NCBI RefSeq assembly: GCF_003730195.1
Contig: NZ_QWGG01000001.1
Coordinates: forward strand, 310,001-374,000
Reading direction: 5' to 3'
DNA from: Halosimplex salinum
Lineage (GTDB): Archaea > Halobacteriota > Halobacteria > Halobacteriales > Haloarculaceae
DNA: 64,000 nt
Part shown: positions 50,849-58,947 of the stretch, one piece after another
Layout of the letters: the number at the start of each line of letters is the position of its first letter
Position numbering within the stretch: the stretch's first letter is position 1
The notes under the pieces: model-generated
Seen by the model: the letters and a program-made list of their open reading frames with translations, nothing else
What the model was told of the DNA's origin: nothing
Databases searched by the model: none
Made by a program: the position numbers and the translations under genes

Positions 50849-51979
50849 TCAGACCAGCGAGTCGACGTACTGCCCGATGTGGTCGTCCATGCGGCGCTTG
50901 TACCCCGCCTGTCGGGCGAGCCGGTCGAGTTCGCGCGACACGAGACTCCCATACTGGACCGCTTTCTTCTCGCGGAAGGCGACGGGGTCGGGCACCCACT
51001 CGCGGACCGCGAGGCGGAGCGCCCACTTGCGCTCGCCCCGGTCGGTCACGAGCAGCCGCCCGGGCAGGTCGAGCGCCGCGGCCACGACGTCGTCGTCGAG
51101 GAGCGGCGCGACGGGCTCGACGCCCGCCCCCCGGAGCGCCAGTACGTCCCGTTCGAGCTGGTCGGGGAGCGTCTCGACGACTTCGCGGCGCGCGCCGCGC
51201 ACGGTGTCGGCGGCGACGCGCTCGTCTTCGGGAGCCCGGGCCACCTTCGCGTAGCCACCGAACAGTTCGTCGGCGCCCTGCCCGACTGCGAGCCGGTCGA
51301 AGCCATCCGCCGCCGCGCGCTCGGCGACCAGATACAGCGGGAGCGCGATGTTCACGTCCATCGCGTTCGCCCGGCCGGTCGCCGCGACGACCTCGGGGAC
51401 GGCCCGCTCGAGGTCCTCGTGTGCGAGTTCGACGACCCGAAGCTCTCGCCCGAGCTTCGCGGCCGCGGTCCGGGCCGCCTCGACGTCGTGACTCCCCGGG
51501 AACCCCACCACGTACAGCGGCGCGTCCAGCCGTGCGGCCAGCGCCGCCGAGTCCACGCCCCCGGAGAAGGCCACTGCCAGCCCGTCCGTCGCCGTTTCGT
51601 CGATCGCCGAACGGACCGCAGTTCGGACCTTCTCCACGGCCGCGCGATCGTCGGTCGCGGGGTCCGGATCCGGGAGCGACCAGAGCCGGTCGTCGCCCGT
51701 CGCTGAGCGCGCGTGCCCGGCGAGGACAGCGTCTGGCTCGTCGAGCGTCGCGGGGTCGAAGCTCCACGCAGTCGGATCTGCCGATTCCGTGAACACCGGA
51801 AGGCGGCCGAGCACGTCCCGGACGACGCGTCCGTCGACCGCCCCTGCGAACCCGCTGGTTCCGGGGAGCGGGTCGTCCGTTTCGACGGCGCGGCGGGCCG
51901 TCTCGACGGACGCGCCGTCGATCAGGTCCTCGCTCACGTCCCTGGGTCTCCGTGTCGCCGCGCCGCCGGTGTCGCTCAT
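50849..51979 (-). CDS. Asparagine-synthase-like (adenylating) protein without glutaminase domain
   Basis: A 376-aa protein of the asparagine synthase C-terminal family. The PP-loop LAVAFSGGVDSAALAARL and GQGADELFGGYAKV are conserved in AsnB-type ATP-pyrophosphatases. The N-terminal ~125 residues do not start with the catalytic Cys of the glutaminase domain (start MSDTGGAATRRP), so it cannot use glutamine in the standard way; it could amidate with free ammonia or a partner. Overlaps the upstream PHP gene by four bases (ATGA), in an operon with a deacetylase. Confidence 0.85.
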   Translation of the reverse strand: MSDTGGAATRRPRDVSEDLIDGASVETARRAVETDDPLPGTSGFAGAVDGRVVRDVLGRLPVFTESADPTAWSFDPATLDEPDAVLAGHARSATGDDRLWSLPDPDPATDDRAAVEKVRTAVRSAIDETATDGLAVAFSGGVDSAALAARLDAPLYVVGFPGSHDVEAARTAAAKLGRELRVVELAHEDLERAVPEVVAATGRANAMDVNIALPLYLVAERAAADGFDRLAVGQGADELFGGYAKVARAPEDERVAADTVRGARREVVETLPDQLERDVLALRGAGVEPVAPLLDDDVVAAALDLPGRLLVTDRGERKWALRLAVREWVPDPVAFREKKAVQYGSLVSRELDRLARQAGYKRRMDDHIGQYVDSLV

Positions 51980-52662
51980 CGAAACAGCCCGTCCAGCGCG
52001 AGGCGGACGCGCCGGCGCGTGTTGCCCACGGCCTGCCGGAAGCTCACCAGCCAGGGCGTCCGCCGCGTCTGGAGGGTCGTTCGCCCGTCGGCGACCGCCG
52101 CACAGATCCCGTCCGCCGTCCGCTCGTCCGCGTCGACGAGCGTCACCGCGCGCCCGACCATGTCGCTGACGTGCGCGTCGCTTCCGGCGGTGATCGGCAA
52201 CTCGTGGCGCTCGGCGAACCGCCGCGCCTGTCGGTTGGAGTAGCCGGTCACCAGCCGCGAGTTGTACACCTCGATAGCGTCGGCGTCCCGCAGTTCCTCG
52301 CGGGAGACGTTCGCGAGGACGCCACTGCGCATCTCCTGGAAGGGGTGCGGCACGACGGCGATCCCGCCCTGCTCGCGGATCCGCTGGACGGTCTCGGCGA
52401 AGGAGAGTCCCGGATCGACCGCCTCGGTGACGTTGATCCCGAGGACGTGGCCGGCGGCGCTCGACACCTCGATCCCGGGGATGCCGACGAGGTCGTACGC
52501 CGCCGCGCGCTCGGCGACCTCGCGGCCGCCCGAGATCTCGTCGTGGTCGGTGACCGCCAGCGCGTCGAGCCCGACCGCCGCCGCTCGCTCCAGCAGCATG
52601 TCCACGGAGTCGCGACCGTCGTAGGAGGCCGCCGAGTGGGCGTGGAGTTCGACCGATAGCAC
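51976..52662 (-). CDS. PHP-domain phosphoesterase
   Basis: A 228-aa PHP-domain protein. Metal ligands are visible in ELHAHSAAS (HxH near residues 6-8), TDHDEISGG, VPHPFQEM and AGSDAHVSD. Related proteins hydrolyse phosphoesters (for example polymerase-associated or histidinol phosphatase types). A GTG start at 52662 is used. Its end overlaps the asparagine-synthase-like gene, implying coupling. Confidence 0.86.
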   Translation of the reverse strand: MLSVELHAHSAASYDGRDSVDMLLERAAAVGLDALAVTDHDEISGGREVAERAAAYDLVGIPGIEVSSAAGHVLGINVTEAVDPGLSFAETVQRIREQGGIAVVPHPFQEMRSGVLANVSREELRDADAIEVYNSRLVTGYSNRQARRFAERHELPITAGSDAHVSDMVGRAVTLVDADERTADGICAAVADGRTTLQTRRTPWLVSFRQAVGNTRRRVRLALDGLFR

Positions 52663-52705
52663 GGCCGACGATTGCGTGGGTGTCGGCAAAAGCGACTCGG
52701 TCCGC

Positions 52706-53380
52706 TCAGTCCCCCGCTGCGTCGCGCTCGGCGACCAGATCCAGCGGGTCGCCGAACGTCCCGCCGCGCTCGGCCAGCAGTTCGAGATAGTGTTCGAACT
52801 GCGCCGGCGAGTTGCCACCGTCGTGGAAGAGGAGGACGTCGGACGAGTCGGCGTCGAGGCGCTCTCCGGCCTCGGCGACGTTCTCGGCGAGCTCGTCCTT
52901 CGTGTCGACGTTGTAGTCCTCGACGTCGACGGTCCAGAACCAGTCGCGACCGCCCGCGCGGTCGGCCCACCAGTCGTAGTCGATCAGGTCCCCGTCGGGC
53001 GGACTGAACCCGTGGTCAGCGAGCACGGACTGAAACTCGTCGGCGCGGTCGCCGCCGTCGTCGCCGTAGGGGAACCGGAACACCCTGGCCGGCCGCTCGA
53101 CGGCGGCGGCCTCGTACACCTCGTCGATGGCCGTCTCCGTCCGTTCTACCTCGTCCGCGAAGTCCTCGACGGGCATCTCGGAGGCGTGCCGGTGTGAGTA
53201 GGCGTGATTTCCGAGGAGGTGACCGGCCTCGACGGCCTGTCGGGCGTGGTCCGCGTACTCCGCGAGTCGCTTCCCTTCACAGAAGAAGAGCGCGGGCACG
53301 TCGCGCCGGTCGAGCGTGGCGAGTTTCTCCGGGAGCGTCTCGGACGGTGCGTCGTCGACGGTGAGATACGCGAGCGCCAT
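52706..53380 (-). CDS. Polysaccharide deacetylase (NodB-like)
   Basis: A 224-aa NodB-homology protein. The catalytic Asp pair (YLTVDDAPSE), the metal-binding GNHAYSHRHAS (H-x3-H type) and RFPYGDD are conserved. It may deacetylate an N-acetylated sugar or a small amide. No signal peptide, so cytoplasmic. First gene of a three-gene operon (43 bp before the PHP gene). Confidence 0.85.
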   Translation of the reverse strand: MALAYLTVDDAPSETLPEKLATLDRRDVPALFFCEGKRLAEYADHARQAVEAGHLLGNHAYSHRHASEMPVEDFADEVERTETAIDEVYEAAAVERPARVFRFPYGDDGGDRADEFQSVLADHGFSPPDGDLIDYDWWADRAGGRDWFWTVDVEDYNVDTKDELAENVAEAGERLDADSSDVLLFHDGGNSPAQFEHYLELLAERGGTFGDPLDLVAERDAAGD

Positions 53381-53519
53381 TCACTCCGAGTCTCTCGGGC
53401 ATCGCCGAAAGCGTTGCGGCCGTTCGCAACCGTGCTGGACGACTTCGTCGACCGCTCCGTGGTCGGCCGGCAGTCGGTTTCGTATCGCGGATAGCGATAT
53501 ATGCGCGGTGGCGGGGCGG

Positions 53520-54734
53520 TCAGTCGGCGGCACCGGGAGACCGCGCAGCGTCGCCGACGCCGCGCTCTTCGGGCGTGAGATAGCACTGCGGGTCTGGTCC
53601 GAACGGGTCGTCGCCGTCGGCGAGCGCCCGCAGCCGCGAGCCGCCGCGACAGATCGCCTGGTACTGGCAGTCGGCGCACTTGCCGGTCAGGTGGTCCTCG
53701 CGCTCGCGGAGCGCCCGCAGGAGCGGGTTGGACTCGTCGGTCCAGATGTCGCCGAACGGCCGGTCGCGGACGTTCCCCAGCGAGTAGCCCTGCCAGAACT
53801 GCGTGAGGTGGACGTTGCCCTGGTAGTCCACGTCAGCGATGCGCTCGCCGGTGGGATCGCCGCCGTTGCGTCGGAGGTACTGGTAGACGCGCTCGGCCTG
53901 CTCGGTGCCGAGTTCTCGACGGGCGTACTCGACGAGATACGCCGCGTCGGCGTAGTTCCCGACGAGTAGCGTCTCGATCTCGTGGCCGTCGTCGTGGTAC
54001 TCGCGGGTCATCTCACACACCCGCCGGACCGCGTCTCGCCGTTCTTCGGGCGTGAGGTCCACGTCCTGGATGTCGGCCCCGCGGCCGCCGTAGTCGAGGT
54101 GGTAGAAACAGAAGCGGTCGACGCCGCGGTCGGCCAGCAGTTCGACCACGTCCTCCAGGTCGTCGGCGTTGTGTCGAGTGATCGTGTACCGGAGACCGGT
54201 CTTCAGCCCGGCGGCCTGCGAGGCTTCGATGCCCTCCAGGGCACGTTCGAAGGCGCCCTCCTGCCCGCGGAACGCGTCGTTCCGGTCGGGCATCCCGTCG
54301 ACGGAGACGCCGGCGTACTGCAGTCCCGCGTCCCGGAGCGCGGCGGCGCGGTCCTCGGTGAGGAGCGTCCCGTTCGTCGAGAGCACGGGTCGGAGCCCGG
54401 CGTCGCTGGCGTGGTCGACGAGCGCCGTCAGGTCGTCGCGAGCCAGGGGTTCGCCCCCGGAGAAGAGGACGACGGGCGCGCCGAAGTCGGCGAGTTCGTC
54501 GAGGAACTGTTTCCCCTCCGCGGTGGTCATCTCGCCGGGCGCCGGTTCGGTCTCGGCCGCGGCGTAGCAGTGCTCACAGTAGAGGTTGCACTGTTTGGTG
54601 CAGTTCCAGACGACGACGGGACGGCGCTGCTTGCGCTCGCGGATCTGCTCTTTCGAGGACTCGTCGGCCGCGTCGTACCTGAGCCCGTCGCCCTCGGCGT
54701 CGAGGTCACAGAGCAGTTTGCTGACCGAGATCAC
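53520..54734 (-). CDS. Radical SAM/SPASM protein, AhbC/NirJ-like
   Basis: A 404-aa radical SAM enzyme. The [4Fe-4S] motif Cx3Cx2C is Cys49, Cys53, Cys56 (QCNLYCEHCY), followed by FSGGEPLARDD. A C-terminal SPASM-type domain has KCADCQYQAICRGGSR and a final Cys before LTPEE. The pattern resembles NirJ/AhbC enzymes of alternative haem synthesis, which remove acetate side chains from didecarboxysiroheme, but peptide-modifying rSAM/SPASM proteins look similar. It starts with GTG at 54734, overlapping the upstream small gene by four bases (GTGA). Confidence 0.85.
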   Translation of the reverse strand: MISVSKLLCDLDAEGDGLRYDAADESSKEQIRERKQRRPVVVWNCTKQCNLYCEHCYAAAETEPAPGEMTTAEGKQFLDELADFGAPVVLFSGGEPLARDDLTALVDHASDAGLRPVLSTNGTLLTEDRAAALRDAGLQYAGVSVDGMPDRNDAFRGQEGAFERALEGIEASQAAGLKTGLRYTITRHNADDLEDVVELLADRGVDRFCFYHLDYGGRGADIQDVDLTPEERRDAVRRVCEMTREYHDDGHEIETLLVGNYADAAYLVEYARRELGTEQAERVYQYLRRNGGDPTGERIADVDYQGNVHLTQFWQGYSLGNVRDRPFGDIWTDESNPLLRALREREDHLTGKCADCQYQAICRGGSRLRALADGDDPFGPDPQCYLTPEERGVGDAARSPGAAD

Positions 54735-55039
54735 GCCTCCTCACCCCCGGGTTCGTCGGGGCCGGTCGCGTCGGCCCGGTCGCCGAGGCCGACGCCGTCG
54801 GCGGCGAACCGTCGGGTCTCGTCGGCGGGACAGACCCACAGGGTCTCGACGGTCCAGTCGAACAGCTGTGCGGCCTGCTCGCGTGCGATCTCGGCCGTGG
54901 GGGCGCTCACGCTCCCCGCGTGGCGGAGCGGGTCGCCGGACGTCTCGCGGACGAACAGTTCCCACTCCCGGGTCACGTCACCGCGCGGGGCGTCGACCGG
55001 CGCGTCGAGGGCTGACGAGCCGTGTTCGGGGTCGGACAT
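54731..55039 (-). CDS. Small rSAM-partnered protein (Htur_1727-like, PaaB-like fold)
   Basis: A 102-aa protein. Its centre WELFVRETSGDPLRHAGSV ... AREQAAQLFDW ... LWVCPADETRRF resembles the PaaB-like small-subunit fold and, from memory, a haloarchaeal family named after Htur_1727 that is strictly paired with radical SAM genes and has been suggested as a modified peptide. Its stop overlaps the start of the radical SAM gene, so the two are coupled. The acidic ends are typical of halophiles. Confidence 0.75.
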   Translation of the reverse strand: MSDPEHGSSALDAPVDAPRGDVTREWELFVRETSGDPLRHAGSVSAPTAEIAREQAAQLFDWTVETLWVCPADETRRFAADGVGLGDRADATGPDEPGGEEA

Positions 55040-55139
55040 ATCGGGCGAGACGGACCGCCACCGTATACCCTCGACTCGTATTTTCACTCGCTGGGAACGC
55101 GACCGACCCCTTAGGTTACCGAGTTCGAATCTCGGCACG

Positions 55140-55238
55140 ATGACCGAGACTCGGACGGGAACGCGGACCGAGTGCGACGGGCCGAGCGCCGGACACGGGC
55201 ACGGCGGGACCGACCGCGGGTCGCGGAGGTGGCGCTGA
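55140..55238 (+). CDS. Candidate 32-aa peptide preceding the second radical SAM gene
   Basis: A short ORF (MTETRTGTRTECDGPSAGHG ... RWR) whose TGA overlaps the ATG of the radical SAM gene (TGATG). It has one cysteine and an HGHGG segment. It may be a leader for translational coupling, a modified peptide precursor or no gene at all. Its ATG closely follows the divergent promoter region. Confidence 0.4.
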   Translation: MTETRTGTRTECDGPSAGHGHGGTDRGSRRWR

Positions 55239-56359
55239 TGCGGCCGCCGGTCGACACCGCCGAGCGACCGATGGTTCTCATCTGGGAGGTGACCCAGGCC
55301 TGCGAACTCAACTGTGACCACTGCCGCGCTGACGCGGAGCCGGCGCGTCACCCCGACGAACTCTCGACGGCGGAGGGCAAACAGCTCCTCGACCAGGTCG
55401 CCGAGTTCGACGAGCGCCAGCTCGTCGTCCTCTCCGGCGGCGACCCGATGAAACGCCCGGATCTGGTGGATCTCGTCGACTACGGGACGGACCAGGGGCT
55501 CGTCATCTCGCTCACCCCAAGCGGGACGCAGGAACTCGACGCGGACTCGATACGATCGCTGGCCGACGCCGGTCTCAAGCGGATGGCGTTGAGCCTCGAC
55601 GGCGGCGATCCGACCAGTCACGACGAGTTCCGCGGCGAATCGGGCAGCTTCGAGGCGACGATGCGAGCCGCGAAACAGGCCCAGGACGCCGGGATCCCCC
55701 TGCAGATCAACACGACAGTCTCGGCGAGCACGGTGGACGAACTGCCGGCTATCCGCGATGTCGTCGCGGACCTCGGCGCGGTGCTCTGGAGCGTCTTCTT
55801 CCTCGTCCCCGTCGGCCGCGGCCGGGTGCTCGACCCGGTCTCGCCCGAACGGGCCGAGCGCGTCATGGAGTGGCTCTCGGACGTCGCCGACGAGGCCCCG
55901 TTCGGTCTGAAGACCACGGAAGCGCCCCACTACCGGCGGGTTCGCAGGCAAGCCGCCGCCGAGGCGGCGGACGGGGGGACCGACGCACCGACAGCGGACG
56001 AGAACCAGCGGGCGAGCGTCCTCGCGGGCGACGGGTTCGCGTTCGTGAGTCACACGGGCGAGGTGTTCCCGTCGGGGTTCCTGCCCAAATCGGTGGGGAC
56101 GGTCCCGGAAGACGACCTCACCGAACTGTACCGCGAGTCGGACCTGTTCACCGCGCTCCGCGACCGCGACGAGTTACAGGGGAAATGCGGTGCGTGCCCC
56201 TTCAAGCAGGTCTGTGGCGGGAGTCGCTCCCGGGCCTACGCGTACACCGGGGATCCGCTTGCGAGTGACCCGCTCTGTGGGTACGTCCCGCCGGGGTACG
56301 ACGGGCCGCTACCGTGGGACGAGGCCGCCCAGGCGCCTCGATCGGACGGCCGCCCGTGA
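55238..56359 (+). CDS. Radical SAM/SPASM protein, AhbD-like
   Basis: A 373-aa enzyme. Cys22, Cys26 and Cys29 (ACELNCDHCR) bind the SAM cluster; VLSGGDPMKRPD follows. The C-terminus has CGACPFKQVCGGSRSRAYAY and LCGYVPPG, a SPASM-type auxiliary cluster region. It resembles the AhbD-like haem synthase (Fe-coproporphyrin III to haem) or the TIGR04053 family. Together with the divergent AhbC-like gene, a role in siroheme-dependent haem synthesis is likely, but a peptide-modifying role cannot be ruled out. Confidence 0.85.
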   Translation: MRPPVDTAERPMVLIWEVTQACELNCDHCRADAEPARHPDELSTAEGKQLLDQVAEFDERQLVVLSGGDPMKRPDLVDLVDYGTDQGLVISLTPSGTQELDADSIRSLADAGLKRMALSLDGGDPTSHDEFRGESGSFEATMRAAKQAQDAGIPLQINTTVSASTVDELPAIRDVVADLGAVLWSVFFLVPVGRGRVLDPVSPERAERVMEWLSDVADEAPFGLKTTEAPHYRRVRRQAAAEAADGGTDAPTADENQRASVLAGDGFAFVSHTGEVFPSGFLPKSVGTVPEDDLTELYRESDLFTALRDRDELQGKCGACPFKQVCGGSRSRAYAYTGDPLASDPLCGYVPPGYDGPLPWDEAAQAPRSDGRP

Positions 56360-56506
56360 CTGCGAGTCACCTGTTCGGAACGGACATGTTCGAAACGTGT
56401 GATCTGATCGAACGGTTCAGCGGCTCCGTGCTCGGCGAATCCCGGGCGGACGTGGCCGATGCGTGTCGGTGCGATTATAACGGTCGTCGGGTAAATAGTC
56501 GATAGA

Positions 56507-56884
56507 ATGGTCCGTGACCCGTTCGCGGACGACGAGGCGCCGGATCTACAGGACGTCCTGGACGCGCTGGACGACCCGGACTGTCGGGCCATCGTCACGT
56601 CGCTCGACGAACCGATGACCGCGAGCGAGATCTCCGAGGCCAGCGACATCCCGCTGTCGACGACCTACCGGAAGATCGACCGTCTCGAGGAGGCGCAACT
56701 GCTGTTCGAGGGGACGGAGATCCGTCCCGACGGCCAGCACGCCAGCATCTACGAGGTCGACTTCGAGGAGGTCGTCATCGCTTTGACCGAGGACCGCGAG
56801 TTCGAAACTGAGATCTCCCGTCGGCCCCGGACGCCGGACCAGCGCCTCGAATCGCTCTGGTCGGAGGTGCGCAAAGAAACATGA
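56507..56884 (+). CDS. ArsR-type winged-helix regulator
   Basis: A 125-aa regulator: LDDPDCRAIVTSLDEPMTASEISEASDIPLSTTYRKIDRLEEAQLL is a clear winged helix with recognition helix STTYRKIDRL. Its stop overlaps the ATG of the downstream membrane gene (ATGA), so it likely regulates its own operon. AT-rich gattataacgg (56473-56483) precedes it. Confidence 0.86.
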   Translation: MVRDPFADDEAPDLQDVLDALDDPDCRAIVTSLDEPMTASEISEASDIPLSTTYRKIDRLEEAQLLFEGTEIRPDGQHASIYEVDFEEVVIALTEDREFETEISRRPRTPDQRLESLWSEVRKET

Positions 56885-57225
56885 GCCCACACACCACACC
56901 CGCCACCGCGCTACTCGTCGCACTGAAAACGATCACGCTCCTGCTCGGTGGGCTGATAACGTACTTCTCGTACAAGGCCTACTCCCGGAGTGGGGCCAGG
57001 CCACTGTGGTATCTGGCCGTCGGATTCGGCATCGTTACGATAGGGACGTTGATGGCGGGGTTCGTCGACCAGCTACTGCGATTCTCGCTGGTCGGCGCCG
57101 GCGTGCTCCCGTTCACCGGCGGGGACGGGAGCGACATGGCGGTCACCGACATCGCGCTCGTCCTCGAGAGCACGCTGACGGCCGCCGGATTCGCCGTCAT
57201 CGTCTACTCGCTGTACTCGGAGTGA
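56881..57225 (+). CDS. Three-helix membrane protein (DUF7521-like), copy 1
   Basis: A 114-aa membrane protein with hydrophobic segments at about residues 9-30, 42-61 and 88-111. Conserved ITYFSYKAYSRSG and VESTLTAAGFAVIVYSLY-like segments match the next gene. Overlaps the regulator by four bases. Such proteins commonly accompany ArsR-like regulators in haloarchaea; possibly a signalling partner. Confidence 0.78.
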   Translation: MSPHTTPATALLVALKTITLLLGGLITYFSYKAYSRSGARPLWYLAVGFGIVTIGTLMAGFVDQLLRFSLVGAGVLPFTGGDGSDMAVTDIALVLESTLTAAGFAVIVYSLYSE

Positions 57226-57322
57226 GTCGTCCGCCGTTGTTCGGCCTCGTTCTCACAGCGTGGGAACACGTCTCGGGGTATTTCGGTACCCGTCTGGTAC
57301 CCGTGTGCACGGAGTACTACCC

Positions 57323-57643
57323 GTGTTCACCACGACGTTCGTCCTCGCACTGACCAAGGCAGCCACCCTGTCGTTCGGCGCGATACTGACGGGGTTGTCC
57401 TGGCGCGCGTACCGCCGCACGGCCGACCCCGCACTGCGTGCGCTCGCGGTCGGGATCGGCCTCGTGACCATCGGCGCGATCCTCGGTGGAGTCCTCCACA
57501 GAGTGGTCGCGGTCGACCTCGTCGTCGCCGTCAGCGTTCAGAGCGTCTTCACCGCCTGTGGCTTCGCCGTCTTGACCTACTCGCTGTACTCCGGCCAGGA
57601 GTCCGGCCACGAGTCGCGGAGCCCGAGCCGTCAAAACGCCTGA
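57323..57643 (+). CDS. Three-helix membrane protein (DUF7521-like), copy 2
   Basis: A 106-aa paralogue of the preceding protein (LTGLSWRAYRRT, IGLVTIGAILGGVLHRVV, SVFTACGFAVLTYSLYSG). It starts with GTG at 57323 after a ggag sequence; in-frame GTGs at 57305 and 57260 would extend it. Duplicate membrane partners behind one regulator are unusual enough to note. Confidence 0.7.
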   Translation: MFTTTFVLALTKAATLSFGAILTGLSWRAYRRTADPALRALAVGIGLVTIGAILGGVLHRVVAVDLVVAVSVQSVFTACGFAVLTYSLYSGQESGHESRSPSRQNA

Positions 57644-57850
57644 AATCCTCGTGTAACCGTTTCTGACGGCAGTCGAGTGCCGAGCAGTGAGCGGCGTCGA
57701 TCGGGCGATGTATCTTATTTCGCTATATCGAATCGGCAGGGGAGAGCTGACCGGTTCGACCGTAGAGGCGTGGTCCGACGCCCGGTCTCCGGGCTCGCCG
57801 CTATCGGGCGTGGCGGCGGAAAATAGAGTCCTGCGGTCGTCCAGGCGCGA

Positions 57851-58279
57851 TCAGGTCATGTCGGCGAGCGGGCCGAAGTCGTCGACGGGGAGCACGGAGT
57901 AGTCGATGGTGAGGGTGTCCTTCGTGGCGCGGATCTTCCCGACGAACGAGGAGATCTCCTCGAGCGACCCCTCGAGGATGAACAGTTCCATGCAGTGGTG
58001 GCCGCCGACGTGGCTGTGGAAGTTCGAGGCGACGATGTCCTCGTGTTCGTGGCGGAGGTGCATCATCTTCTCCTCGACGCTCGTCGTCTCGTAGTCGAAC
58101 ACGACCGTGACGACGCCCATCAGCTCGCGGCCCTCGAGTTTCTTGTCCTCGAACTCGCCGAGGAGGTTCCGACTGGCCTCCCTGACGACCTCGCTCCGAC
58201 CGGTGTAGCCGTGTTCGTCCGCGAACTGGTCGATCCGTTCGAGCAACTCCTCCGGCATCGAGACGCTGACGACGCTCAT
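57851..58279 (-). CDS. nikR: Nickel-responsive regulator NikR
   Basis: A 142-aa ribbon-helix-helix regulator. The N-terminal [36 protein letters not shown] binds DNA; the C-terminal ACT-like domain holds the Ni site with [24 protein letters not shown] (His residues and Cys). NikR represses nickel uptake or other metal genes when Ni is bound. An AT-rich region before it (gaatattaaacattggtataatcg, about 58301-58324) provides promoter and possible operator. Confidence 0.93.
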   Translation of the reverse strand: MSVVSVSMPEELLERIDQFADEHGYTGRSEVVREASRNLLGEFEDKKLEGRELMGVVTVVFDYETTSVEEKMMHLRHEHEDIVASNFHSHVGGHHCMELFILEGSLEEISSFVGKIRATKDTLTIDYSVLPVDDFGPLADMT

Positions 58280-58335
58280 ATGTTAACTCAGTGCCGTTCG
58301 AATATTAAACATTGGTATAATCGATCGACTCCGTC

Positions 58336-58947
58336 TCAGACGGCCGCGGGGTCGACCTGCCGGCCCACGAGCACGAGGCCGGCGAGCAACAGGAGCACGG
58401 CGAGGGGAAGCAGGAACTGGAAGGTGGTGAGCAGGACGCCCGACGCCTGGACGCCGACGGCGATCAGGACGACCGGTCCGCAGCAGGCGGTCCCCGACAG
58501 GAGCGCCGGCAGGCCGGCGAGGACGCCCGCGGAGGGCCTGCCGATCCCGCAACTGGCGGGCTGGGTCCAGGCGAGATACGTCAGCGCGAGATTGAGGCCG
58601 ACGAGTCCGGCCACCCCCGCACCGAGGACCGTGTTCGCCGAGAACAGGTAGGTCAGCGGGCCGAGACTCACCCTGGCGACCGGGGTGAACGAGAGCGGGC
58701 CCAGCGCCGGCCGGAAGAACTTCTCGGCCGCACCGTCGACGACGGTCACGCCGAACCCCCCGAGCCCGGGCGCGAGATGGCCGAGCGCGTAGAGGTAGAC
58801 GGTCAGGTAGGCGGCGCTCGTCGCCGCGAAGACGAGCGCGGCGTCCCTCCGGTGGAGCGGGAGCGTCGCGGCCGTTCGGGTCCGGGTGAGCGCTCCTCGA
58901 ACGTCGGCGAGCAGGCCGCCTCTCCCGCCGTCCGCCGTCTCAGGCAT
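58336..58947 (-). CDS. Membrane protein with CCGP motif
   Basis: A 203-aa polytopic protein (about five to six helices) with a short cysteine motif LSGTACCGPVVLIAVGVQ, as in mercury/metal transport proteins such as MerT-like families, plus a Cys in ASCGIG. It sits between NikR and a DUF3179 protein, overlapping the latter by eight bases. A metal- or copper-related role is plausible but not proven. Confidence 0.75.
   Translation of the reverse strand: MPETADGGRGGLLADVRGALTRTRTAATLPLHRRDAALVFAATSAAYLTVYLYALGHLAPGLGGFGVTVVDGAAEKFFRPALGPLSFTPVARVSLGPLTYLFSANTVLGAGVAGLVGLNLALTYLAWTQPASCGIGRPSAGVLAGLPALLSGTACCGPVVLIAVGVQASGVLLTTFQFLLPLAVLLLLAGLVLVGRQVDPAAV

Noticed and set aside
55119..55135. tRNA T-arm-like hairpin (ccgag ttcgaat ctcgg)
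   Set aside because: No matching acceptor or anticodon arms lie upstream at the right distance; it sits in the promoter region between two divergent genes and is probably chance.
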